Origin: WHTB01 sp050699035
GTDB taxonomy: Bacteria; Actinomycetota; Actinomycetes; Propionibacteriales; Nocardioidaceae
Direction: 5' to 3'
Assembly (NCBI GenBank): GCA_050699035.1
Contig: JBOHDE010000048.1
Location: 1-20,759, forward strand
Length of the DNA stretch: 20,759 nucleotides
Position 1 is the first letter of the stretch, and every line of letters begins with the position of its first letter. The notes under the pieces are model-generated. The model worked only from the letters and a program-made list of their open reading frames with translations, was not told the origin of the DNA and searched no databases. Below, piece by piece: positions 14,639 through 20,759 of this stretch. The position numbers were made by a program, and so were the translations under genes.

Positions 14639-16195
14639 TCACTCGTAGACGCAGACCACCTCTTGGCCGCGCACCGGGTTCTCGACGTCCGGGCAGACCA
14701 GCTTCAGCGGCGGCTCGGTCGGAGTCGGCGTCGGACTGGGGGTGGGCGTCGGCGTCGGGGTCGGCCCCGAGCCACCGTCGGAGCCGACTATCCCGTTGAA
14801 CCACTCCTCGATGTTCTTGTATCCGTCACCGTCCTTGTCGCCGCCCGCGTCGGCGGCGCTCGGGCTGGTGCCGTGCTTGTTCTCGAACGCGTTCGGCATG
14901 CCATCGTCGTCGCTGTCGGCAGGCGCCGACGCCGCCGGCAGGTTCGGGTAGCCGCCGACCTGCGACGGGTTGTCGATGATCTTGCCGGTGCGGTCACGGA
15001 CGTCCTTGACCAGCCGCGCGTCGACCGCGTCGCGATGGGGGTACGACGCTCCCGCGTCGGCCAGCACGTCGGCGTACGCCTGCGTCGCGCTGCTCGTGGT
15101 CACGGCGGGGGCGGCGAAAGCCGTCGACACCCGTGACGACGTCGCGCTCGAGTCGACCCGCGCGCCCTGGCTGCCGGCGGAGGTCCAGCGCATGTTCCCC
15201 TCGCCGTACCAGCGCCATGTCGACCCGGTGCTGCCCTTGTAGACGGCGAACTCGGCCCGCCCGGTGTCGGAGTCCGGGCCTGGCTTGTAGTAGTTGCCGA
15301 CCCAGTTGACCTGCGGTTGTCCCTTGCTGCTCGAGATCAGCGTGGCACCGTCGCCCGAGCCGTCGCCGTAGTTGTAGACGACGTTGTTGCGGATGTCGGC
15401 GACCGACAACCCGCTGACCTGGGGGTTGCGGTCCATGTTGCTGACGAACAGGTTGTGATGGAGGCTCACGTCGTGCGCCCCGCTACCACCGAGGAGCGCA
15501 CCCTTGGAGTGCTCACCGTCGGGGTGGGTCGAGTCGGACAGCGCCTCGGAGATGATCGAGTTCGAGATCGTGATGGCGTTGGAGTCGTCGTAGGTGTTGA
15601 GGTTCTCGTCCACACCCCACGAGATCGAGGAGTGGTCGACGACGACGTCGTGCGCGCCGGCCTTGTAGATGGTCAGGCCGTCGTGGCTGTCATCCGCGCA
15701 CGGCGTCGGACCCGGCCGGAAGCGCAGGTAGCGGATCACCACGTGGCTGGTCGAGATCAGCATCGTGCCCCGGTCGCTGCACGGGCTCGCCGCCGGGTCG
15801 ACCCGCAGCGTGATCCCGCCGCCGGGCGCGGTCTGCCCGGCCACGGTCAGGTTGGGGTTCGTCACGTCGATGCGCGACTTGAGCCTGATGGTGCCCGAGA
15901 CCTTGAAGATCACCGTGCGTGGCCCCGACGACGTCACCGCCGCGCGGAACGAGCCGGCCCCCGAGTCGTTGAGGTTGGTCACCGCGATCACCTTGCCACC
16001 CCGCCCTCCCACGGTGTCGGTCCCGAACCCCTGAGCCCCCGGGAACGCCTTCACGGTGGTCGCCGCCCGAGCGACCGACGTGCCGTTCGAGTCCGCGACG
16101 AGCACCGCGGCAAGCAGCATCAGCGGCAGGCAGGCGGTGACGACGATCTGGCGAAGTCGAGGTCGATGAATGGGTGACGCACGATGGGCAGGCAT
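14639..16195 (-). CDS. secreted pectate lyase-like polysaccharide lyase (PL1 type)
   Basis: A 518-residue secreted protein. A long signal peptide ends near ARAA (residue 45), after a basic stretch and a Leu/Ala-rich core. The catalytic beta-helix begins TTVKAFPGAQGFGTDT with GGRGGKVIAVTNLNDSG, and continues with TISNSIISEALSDS and HHNLFVSNMDRNPQV, the pattern of PL1-type pectate lyases. These cleave polygalacturonate by calcium-dependent elimination. Two Asp-rich calcium motifs follow, DSDDDGMPNAFE (about 423) and DKDGDGYKNIEEW (about 448), of thrombospondin type-3 kind. A Pro-Thr linker (about 475-497) leads to a short end KLVCPDVENPVRGQEVVCVYE containing two Cys, which looks like the first strands of a domain cut short. 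The leader RNA has unusual structure. Only a weak ribosome-binding stretch (GAGAAAG) is seen. Confidence 0.92.
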   Translation of the reverse strand: MPAHRASPIHRPRLRQIVVTACLPLMLLAAVLVADSNGTSVARAATTVKAFPGAQGFGTDTVGGRGGKVIAVTNLNDSGAGSFRAAVTSSGPRTVIFKVSGTIRLKSRIDVTNPNLTVAGQTAPGGGITLRVDPAASPCSDRGTMLISTSHVVIRYLRFRPGPTPCADDSHDGLTIYKAGAHDVVVDHSSISWGVDENLNTYDDSNAITISNSIISEALSDSTHPDGEHSKGALLGGSGAHDVSLHHNLFVSNMDRNPQVSGLSVADIRNNVVYNYGDGSGDGATLISSSKGQPQVNWVGNYYKPGPDSDTGRAEFAVYKGSTGSTWRWYGEGNMRWTSAGSQGARVDSSATSSRVSTAFAAPAVTTSSATQAYADVLADAGASYPHRDAVDARLVKDVRDRTGKIIDNPSQVGGYPNLPAASAPADSDDDGMPNAFENKHGTSPSAADAGGDKDGDGYKNIEEWFNGIVGSDGGSGPTPTPTPTPSPTPTPTEPPLKLVCPDVENPVRGQEVVCVYE

Positions 16196-16204
16196 CTGAT
16201 CTGC

Positions 16205-16286
16205 TTTCTCGGATCGGGTGAGCGCCTGCGCCCGAGACAGGCCTGGCCGCCGCGGCGGACCCGAGAAATGCCACAGTTGCAGGCGC
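16205..16286 (-). promoter_or_regulatory. possible pseudoknotted mRNA leader of the pectate lyase gene
   Basis: On the minus strand four segments appear in the order A, B, A', B'. A (16279-16286) pairs with A' (16222-16229) over 8 bp, GCGCCUGC with GCAGGCGC. B (16258-16268) pairs with B' (16205-16215) over 11 bp with one G-U pair. The order is interleaved, so the two helices form a pseudoknot or exclude each other. B' contains GAGAAAG, the only purine-rich stretch before the ATG (16195), 8 nt from it. Between B and A' lies the 12-bp palindrome CCGCCGCGGCGG (16247-16258). I do not recognise a known riboswitch class. Confidence 0.45.
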
Positions 16287-16356
16287 GCCTACCCATGCCG
16301 ATAAGGGACGAATCACGACGTTTGGTAAAGAGTCCGCGCGACGACGCAGGGTGACG

Positions 16357-17436
16357 TCAGCCCCTACCGCAGAACGACCACGGTTCGTCGGCATGGTTGA
16401 TCATGGTCCGCACCTTCTCGGCCATGTCACCGCCCAGGTCGTACTCGACGACGGTGCGGTCGACGTCGGCCGCGTCGACCTGCACGACCTGGGAGTACGG
16501 CGCGTCGTACGCGGTGCTGTGACCCTCCTCGAGGAACGCCGTACGCGCGGATGCGTCGGCTGCCGCGGACTCGTCGTCGGGGAGGGCGGTCACCATCGAC
16601 ACGTCGACGCTGGCGTCGTCGGCTGCCGCGATCGCGATCAGGGAGCCGTCGACCTGCGGCAGCGGGGCCACCGCGGCCAGGAACGTCCTGGGCGCCCGGA
16701 CCCCGGCCAGTTCGTCGGTGCTGACGCAGGCGCTGGCGCCCACCCGGAGCGAGGCGTACTCGGTGCGTTGCACGTCGACCCGCTCGACCAGGCGCCGGAC
16801 GGTCTCCTCGTACCCCAGCACCGTGCCGCCGCGCGCCACCTCGGCGGCGACCCCCTGCGGGGCGCGCCCGGTCACGACCAGGCTCTTGCCCGGGACGACA
16901 CCGACCTTGCCAAGCACTCCGGCCGGCTCCGCATCGTCGCCGGTGAGCGTGAAGTACAGGGCGGAGTCGTCCTCGGTCCGGTCGTACCGGCGGTGCTGGA
17001 AGCTCTCGACGACCGTGTCCATGTCGAGGTCGTCGCGGAGCTGGATGATGGTCGCCGACCAGTCCGGGAGGTCGACCTCCCACACCACGTCGGCGGCGTT
17101 CCAGCCCCATCCCCTCATCTGCTGACGCGCGCCGGTGAGCACCGACCGGGCGTGCGGCGCGTCGGCGGCCCGGGCGAAGTACTCCTGCTGGTCGGCGACG
17201 GGTGACTCCGAGGTCACGTCGCCGAACCCGGCTCGCTGCTTGACCCCGCCGACGTCGCGGACGATGACCCGCTCGGCCGACGCCGGCACCACTGTCAGCG
17301 CGTCGACGATGTTCGCCGACTGCCTGACCGGCTGCTGGTCGTCAGGTGGCGGTTCCGAGCCGCACCCGGTGAGTGCGACGGCCGTGCACACTGTGGCTAC
17401 GAACGCGGCGGCCACGGCCAGTGGTCGTACTCCCAT
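16357..17436 (-). CDS. hypothetical lipoprotein
   Basis: A 359-residue protein with a signal peptide and lipobox ALTGC (Cys25), so probably anchored on the outer face of the membrane. The start at ATG 17436 is preferred: it has AGGAGGGG upstream and puts the signal peptide at the true amino end; 61 further upstream codons are open but basic and unstructured. The mature part begins SEPPPDDQQPVRQS and contains repeated acidic alpha/beta segments (GWGWNAADVVWEVDLPDW, FTLTGDDAEPAGVLG, KSLVVTGRAPQGVAAEVARG), ending in EPWSFCGRG. The two Cys in the mature part beyond the lipid Cys (near SACVST and at the C-terminus) could form a disulfide. I do not recognise a domain. It lies upstream of the pectate lyase gene on the same strand, with a 161-bp gap. 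Confidence 0.75.
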   Translation of the reverse strand: MGVRPLAVAAAFVATVCTAVALTGCGSEPPPDDQQPVRQSANIVDALTVVPASAERVIVRDVGGVKQRAGFGDVTSESPVADQQEYFARAADAPHARSVLTGARQQMRGWGWNAADVVWEVDLPDWSATIIQLRDDLDMDTVVESFQHRRYDRTEDDSALYFTLTGDDAEPAGVLGKVGVVPGKSLVVTGRAPQGVAAEVARGGTVLGYEETVRRLVERVDVQRTEYASLRVGASACVSTDELAGVRAPRTFLAAVAPLPQVDGSLIAIAAADDASVDVSMVTALPDDESAAADASARTAFLEEGHSTAYDAPYSQVVQVDAADVDRTVVEYDLGGDMAEKVRTMINHADEPWSFCGRG

Positions 17437-17506
17437 CCGCCCCCGGTCCCCTCCTGACGTCTCTCCCGTGCCGACGTCACCGAGCCTACGCCTCACCCGT
17501 GGGACC

Positions 17507-17950
17507 TCAGCCGGGCGGAAGCTCGTCTCGGTCCGGCCGCCTTCCCGGCGTGAGACGCCTGGCCTTGGCCGGCACTGACCGCGCAGCTCGCTTGGCCCGC
17601 GCCGCAACGGCCTGCTCACGGATCTGCTGCGGCGTCAGCCGCTTGCCGAGGTCCGCATCGGCGACCAAGCCCTCCAGGCTCTGTGCCGCCTGGGGGTACG
17701 AGGTCAGCGGCCGGTCGCCGGCGAACACCACCCAGATCTTGGTGCCCTGGTAGACAGTTTTCAGGACGGTGCCGTCGACGACCGTCTCGGCGTGCTGGAT
17801 CGCGGCCCGGCGGGCGGCGTAGTTGTCCTTGGCGGTCTGCGCGGCGTCCTGCAGGTGGGCGCCGCCGACCTTCCACGCCGCCGCAGCGTGCGGACCGTAC
17901 TTGACTCCGAGCTTCGCCGCCTTCTTCGCCGTCGGCCCGACCCAGCCCAT
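17507..17950 (-). CDS. small basic hypothetical protein
   Basis: A 147-residue protein starting at ATG 17950 with GAGAGGAG just upstream. The amino end is Lys/Ala-rich (PTAKKAAKLGVKYGPHAAAA). A short beta-rich segment follows (VLKTVYQGTKIWVVFAGDRP), and then a strongly basic helical end (RAKRAARSVPAKARRLTPG). The overall charge suggests nucleic-acid or membrane-surface binding, but this is inference. I recall similar small actinobacterial proteins annotated only as hypothetical. It is divergent from the hydrolase at 18106 and lies 70 bp upstream of the lipoprotein start on the same strand, so the two may share a transcript. Confidence 0.7.
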   Translation of the reverse strand: MGWVGPTAKKAAKLGVKYGPHAAAAWKVGGAHLQDAAQTAKDNYAARRAAIQHAETVVDGTVLKTVYQGTKIWVVFAGDRPLTSYPQAAQSLEGLVADADLGKRLTPQQIREQAVAARAKRAARSVPAKARRLTPGRRPDRDELPPG

Positions 17951-18105
17951 CGCTGCTCCTCTCGACGCTCGCCCCCACGATGGCACACCCCTGGCCAGGA
18001 GGCTCGGCCGTACCCGACGCCCCAGCGACGACGACTGTCGGCGCCTCAGGAGAGGATCGCCGAGGCGGAGCCAACGGGGCCCCGCGCGATCGAGGGGTAC
18101 GCGAG

Positions 18106-18687
18106 ATGGCCGAGCTGATCTTGTTCCACCACGTGCACGGGCGGACGTCCGGGGTGCGCGACTTCGCCGAGACGCTCCGACGGGCCGGTCACACCGTCCA
18201 CGTCCCCGACCTGTACGAAGGACGGGTCTTCGACGACTTCGAGGAGGGCCTGGCGCACGCGAAGGACGTCGGGTTCGACGTGCTCGGCGAACGTGGACGG
18301 CTCGCCGCTGAGGGTCTGCCCGACGAGCTCGTGTACGCCGGGTTCTCGCTCGGCGTCTTGTCGGCGCAGCTGCTGGCCCAGACCCGGCCCGGGGCGAAGG
18401 GCGCCCTGCTGTTCCACGGCTGCTTCCCGACCGACGAGTTCGGCGGCCCGTGGCCCGAAGGAGTGCCGGTGCAGATCCACGGCATGGACGGCGACGAGTT
18501 CTTCGTCGAGGAAGGGGGCGACCTCGACGCAGCCCGTGCGCTCGTCGCGGCGACCACGGACGCCGAGCTGTTCCTCTACCCCGGGAAGCAGCACCTGTTC
18601 GCCGACGGCAGCCTGCCGTCCTACGACGAGCCGGCTGCCACCCTGCTCACCCAACGCGTGCTGGGCTTCCTCGACGACCTTGAGTAG
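18106..18687 (+). CDS. dienelactone hydrolase family protein
   Basis: A 193-residue alpha/beta hydrolase. The nucleophile elbow is GFSLG with Ser81, where classical dienelactone hydrolases have Cys. The likely acid is Asp130 in HGMDGDEFF and the base is His163 in YPGKQHLFADGS. The amino end (ELILFHHVHGRTSGVRDFAE) and the segment HTVHVPDLYEGRVFD are typical of DLH-like proteins. The start is ATG 18106, with GAGGGG about 8 nt upstream; an earlier in-frame ATG (17980) would add 42 poorly structured residues. It probably acts on an ester or lactone in the cytoplasm; the substrate is unknown. It is convergent with the receiver-domain gene, with 7 bp between stops. Confidence 0.9.
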   Translation: MAELILFHHVHGRTSGVRDFAETLRRAGHTVHVPDLYEGRVFDDFEEGLAHAKDVGFDVLGERGRLAAEGLPDELVYAGFSLGVLSAQLLAQTRPGAKGALLFHGCFPTDEFGGPWPEGVPVQIHGMDGDEFFVEEGGDLDAARALVAATTDAELFLYPGKQHLFADGSLPSYDEPAATLLTQRVLGFLDDLE

Positions 18688-18694
18688 GCGCGCG

Positions 18695-19456
18695 CTAGAT
18701 CAGGCTGCGCATGACCATGTCGAACAGGTCGTTGGCGCGGCTGGTCAACCCCTGCGCACCCTGGTCGATGGCATAACGCCGGTCGTCGTCGCGGTTCGAG
18801 ATCGAGTAGATGAAGTACGGCGTCGAGGTGTCGCCTCCGGACCGGACCGACTCGAGCAGCACGTACCCCTCCCGTGGTCCCTCCCGTCGGGCCATGTCGG
18901 AGATGATCGCGCCGTACTCCTCGTGCGCGAGGCGGTCCAGGGCGTTGGCGGTGTTGAGCGAGATGTCGACCCGGATGCCGAGCCGTTCGAACGCCTCACG
19001 CTCGAGCGTGTTGTTCTGCGGCCGGTCGTCGACCCAGAGGATGCGCCGCCGCGTGCGCGGGTTGAGGTCGAGCCGGCGCTTCGCCGCGAACACGGCAGCC
19101 GCCGTCTCCTCCACCTGCAGCCCGGCGTCCTCGGTTCCGCTCCCCGCCCGGTCGACCTGGGCGTTGAGCAGCGGCTCCATCACGGCCAGGAAGACGGCCT
19201 CGTCCTTGAAGTCGCCCGGCCCGTACAGCAGGTTCGCGCGGTGCGTGACCAGCCACACGAACACCCCGAAGATCAGCACCGGGAAGAGCACAATGAAACC
19301 GACGAGCAGGCTGCGGTCCAGGTCGCGAAGACCCGACGACGTCACCAGGACCAGACAGGCCAAACCGTAGACGAGTAGGACGAAAAGGGCGATGACCCCC
19401 AGCGGGCTCTTCGCGAGTCGTCCGCTCGCACCGTAGATGCCTTCTTGGTCGGTCAT
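18695..19456 (-). CDS. two-TM membrane protein with degenerate response-regulator receiver domain
   Basis: A 253-residue protein. Two membrane helices are clear at about 19-40 and 50-71, then a cytoplasmic helical stretch (80-135). A receiver-like domain follows (138-253): ILWVDDRPQNN gives the acidic pair D143 D144, IISDMARREGPREGY gives the presumed phospho-acceptor D187, and YFIYSIS supplies the Ser/Thr position. The conserved Lys of receivers (usually Lys-Pro in the last loop) is replaced in GLTSRANDLF, so signalling may differ. No kinase or output domain is nearby. The start at ATG 19456 has AAGGGA upstream; a GTG 18 nt earlier has none. A membrane-tethered receiver without a partner is unusual. 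It lies downstream of hepT-mntA on the same strand. Confidence 0.8.
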   Translation of the reverse strand: MTDQEGIYGASGRLAKSPLGVIALFVLLVYGLACLVLVTSSGLRDLDRSLLVGFIVLFPVLIFGVFVWLVTHRANLLYGPGDFKDEAVFLAVMEPLLNAQVDRAGSGTEDAGLQVEETAAAVFAAKRRLDLNPRTRRRILWVDDRPQNNTLEREAFERLGIRVDISLNTANALDRLAHEEYGAIISDMARREGPREGYVLLESVRSGGDTSTPYFIYSISNRDDDRRYAIDQGAQGLTSRANDLFDMVMRSLI

Positions 19457-19513
19457 CGTTCCCTTCGACGTCACGAAGGCCCCAGCCTAGCGACCGACGG
19501 CATCGCCCGGTTC

Positions 19514-19531
19514 GCGACACTCAGCTGTCGC
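19514..19531 (-). terminator. weak hairpin downstream of hepT
   Basis: GCGACA (19514-19519) and TGTCGC (19526-19531) pair around a 6-nt loop, about 38 nt after the hepT stop. There is no U-run. This is a weak candidate terminator for the mntA-hepT transcript. Confidence 0.25.
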
Positions 19532-19568
19532 TCGGAGCAGGGCGGTGCTGTCCCCGCGGCCGGCTCAC

Positions 19569-20018
19569 CTAGGGAGAGACCTCGAGCCGCCGCTCGATCC
19601 ACTGGGCGACGCCGTTCGCATAGGCGCCGTAGTCGTCGACGGCATCGCCGACCGATGCGGCGACGACCGCCAGGTCCACGTCGACGTACTCGTGGGTGAG
19701 GACGTTGCGCAGACCGACGGAGCGCTGCAGCCGCTCGGCGAGCTCGGCGTCGATCAGACCAGCCGACTCAGCGAGGTTGAACGACGACCTGTAGTCCTTG
19801 GGCGACTTGCCCAGGTGGGTCGCGGCCACGTGGCTGTTCACCGAAACCGCGAGCTCGACGATCTGCGACAGGATCCGCTCGACGGCGTGCCGCAACATCC
19901 GATCCTGCTCCAGGCGCACGGCGTCCGGCTCACCCACGGATGCGAGGTCGTCGAGGAGCTCCTGGATCATGCGGAGCCGGGACTGCACGACCGCGGGGTC
20001 GAGCTCGCGAGGACTCAC
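19569..20018 (-). CDS. hepT: HepT-like HEPN ribonuclease toxin
   Basis: A 149-residue HEPN-domain protein of the HepT (DUF86) type. The catalytic motif R-x4-H-x-Y is intact: R104, H109, Y111 in RNVLTHEYVDVD. Other family features are the helix ILSQIVELAVSVNSHVAATH and the stretch YRSSFNLAESAGLID. HepT proteins cleave RNA, and their partner MNT nucleotidyltransferases neutralise them, in the best-studied case by adding AMP to the Tyr of this motif. The GTG start overlaps the MNT gene stop by 4 nt (20015-20018), so the two are translated together. Normal length. The cellular trigger and role (phage defence, stabilisation) are not visible here. Confidence 0.92.
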   Translation of the reverse strand: MSPRELDPAVVQSRLRMIQELLDDLASVGEPDAVRLEQDRMLRHAVERILSQIVELAVSVNSHVAATHLGKSPKDYRSSFNLAESAGLIDAELAERLQRSVGLRNVLTHEYVDVDLAVVAASVGDAVDDYGAYANGVAQWIERRLEVSP

Positions 20019-20428
20019 CGAGACATCAGCTCCAGCTCGACTCGCCGCATCTCGTCGGTGTCGAGCCGCTCCATGATGGCCGCGATCTGCTCGGTGGCGA
20101 AGATCCCTGACCGCGACTGATAGACCAGCCGACCCTGCACCATCGCTCGCTCCCTCGCTACCGGTCCCGCATCGTTGAGGACCATCAGGTCAACGGCCTC
20201 GATGCCGATCATGCGATACAGGTCGTCAAGAAGTGTCAGCAGGTCATGCTGAGCTCCGGGCCCGAAGCGCACGGCCAGGTCGAGATCCGCCGGCGCAGTC
20301 CCGTCTTGCACCACGCTGCCGAACACGACGACCAGGTCGATGCCATGCCGGCGACACAACGTGGCCAGCTCGCCGGACTCCGCATGCCCGAAGAGTCGCT
20401 TGAGTGCCTTCCGAATGTCTCGGTCCAC
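20015..20428 (-). CDS. mntA: MntA-like nucleotidyltransferase antitoxin
   Basis: A 137-residue minimal nucleotidyltransferase. The active-site signature is G37-S38-x9-D48-x-D50 (FGSVVQDGTAPADLDLAV), with a third acidic residue D80 in EAVDLMVL, so metal binding and catalysis look intact. In known MntA-HepT pairs it adds AMP to the HepT Tyr and disarms it. The insert between GS and DxD is 9 residues. The start is GTG 20428 without a clear ribosome-binding site, 27 bp from the stop of the upstream Cys-rich gene. TACGCT lies 6 nt before the GTG, compatible with a leaderless promoter, but this is a weak reading. It forms one unit with hepT. Confidence 0.92.
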   Translation of the reverse strand: MDRDIRKALKRLFGHAESGELATLCRRHGIDLVVVFGSVVQDGTAPADLDLAVRFGPGAQHDLLTLLDDLYRMIGIEAVDLMVLNDAGPVARERAMVQGRLVYQSRSGIFATEQIAAIMERLDTDEMRRVELELMSR

Positions 20429-20436
20429 GACGTCAG

Positions 20437-20457
20437 CGTATCGATCGGACTCGTATC
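20437..20457 (-). promoter_or_regulatory. possible operator: GATACG direct repeats before mntA
   Basis: Minus-strand GATACG occurs at 20437-20442 and 20452-20457, 15 bp apart, in the 27-bp gap before mntA (the distal copy overlaps the upstream stop codon). The spacing and position would suit autoregulation, but two hexamers can arise by chance. Confidence 0.2.
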
Positions 20458-20719
20458 ACCCCGCCTGGCGCAGCCGAGCAAGCGCCTTGCGCTGACCTCG
20501 CGAGAGGTCGTCCGGCGCCGCACAGGTCAGGCACTCGGGGCAGACGAGCGCCCAGTACCGGTACTCCTTGCCCGCCGACGTGTACGGACGCCTACACACG
20601 TGCAGGGCGCTACCACATGTCTCGCAGGTCAGGCTCGGCGCCTGACCCGCATGTGACCAGCCGGGCTCTCGGAACCGTGCAGGGCCACCTTCAGGCACGG
20701 CACCGAGTACGGCGAACAT
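20456..20719 (-). CDS. Cys-rich zinc-ribbon-like small protein (5' end uncertain)
   Basis: From ATG 20719 this is an 87-residue protein with six Cys: C32-x2-C35, C42, C60-x2-C63 and C66 (TCETCGSALHVC and LVCPECLTC). Two CxxC knuckles spaced by about 24 residues are the classic layout of a zinc ribbon. The end is basic and helical (SRGQRKALARLRQAG). The frame stays open upstream of the ATG to the window edge (VHPADTTVAGV precedes it) and no good ribosome-binding site is seen at 20719, so the true start may lie outside the window. It lies 27 bp upstream of mntA on the same strand and could share a promoter. Function unknown. Confidence 0.6.
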   Translation of the reverse strand: MFAVLGAVPEGGPARFREPGWSHAGQAPSLTCETCGSALHVCRRPYTSAGKEYRYWALVCPECLTCAAPDDLSRGQRKALARLRQAG

Positions 20720-20759
20720 GACACCGGCGACCGTGGTGTCGGCTGGGTGGACCGCGGCC

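Noticed and set aside
15317..16177. Plus-strand open frame opposite the pectate lyase
   Set aside because: The translation is low-complexity Val/Asp/Arg; the opposite strand has a signal peptide, catalytic motifs and calcium motifs.
1..20759. CRISPR arrays, tRNA or rRNA genes, insertion sequences, prophage integrase or att sites
   Set aside because: I looked for regularly spaced repeats, cloverleaf-like sequence, terminal inverted repeats with transposase, and integrase motifs, and saw none.

Overview
The window comes from a high-GC actinobacterial chromosome. The evidence is the GC-rich third codon positions, the frequent GTG starts and ATGA/GTGA stop-start overlaps, and the families present: PadR-DUF1707 pair, DUF3516-type helicase, Uma2 and HEPN/MNT. 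The style resembles Propionibacteriales (Nocardioides/Kribbella-like), but this is an impression from family composition, not a demonstrated assignment.

Layout. 1-865: the end of a PadR regulator overlapping a small DUF1707 membrane protein. 850-1914: an unrecognised coiled-coil protein on the opposite strand. 1915-2110: a divergent control region holding two copies of the palindrome CCGATCGG. 2111-6801: a tightly overlapping four-gene ABC importer operon of the branched-chain amino acid type (lipoprotein binding protein, LivH, fused LivM-LivG, LivF). 6803-7990: two conserved-looking hypothetical genes diverging from a control region with a 17-bp inverted repeat. 8131-8190: a second, larger inverted repeat before a Ski2-like SF2 helicase (8270-10780).

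10781-11875 is a gene graveyard. It holds a start-less Kelch-repeat fragment on the plus strand and a roughly 43-codon relic of the amino end of a GH38 alpha-mannosidase on the minus strand. The relic carries two compensating frameshifts and a nonsense codon. Next come a dodecin (11876-12079), a SWIM zinc-finger protein (12288-13961) with a 3' hairpin, and a Uma2-type nuclease (14080-14631). A secreted family 1 pectate lyase (14639-16195) follows, whose mRNA leader can form two interleaved helices of 8 and 11 bp, an H-type pseudoknot pattern. The helix nearest the start codon would cover the only purine-rich ribosome-binding stretch.

16357-20759: a lipoprotein and a small basic protein of unknown function, a dienelactone-hydrolase-like enzyme, and a two-TM-anchored receiver-domain protein lacking the usual receiver lysine. 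The window ends with a HepT/MntA (HEPN/nucleotidyltransferase) toxin-antitoxin pair and a Cys-rich zinc-ribbon-like protein that may continue past the window edge.

How they fit together: the liv genes form one importer; PadR and DUF1707 are one co-transcribed pair; MntA and HepT form one module. The rest are mostly single-gene units, many arranged tail to tail with gaps of 1-7 bp or a small overlap. I see no complete mobile element, CRISPR array, tRNA or rRNA. The best candidates for undescribed biology are the pectate lyase leader, the two intergenic hairpins around 7.5 and 8.1 kb, and the orphan membrane receiver protein next to the HEPN/MNT pair.
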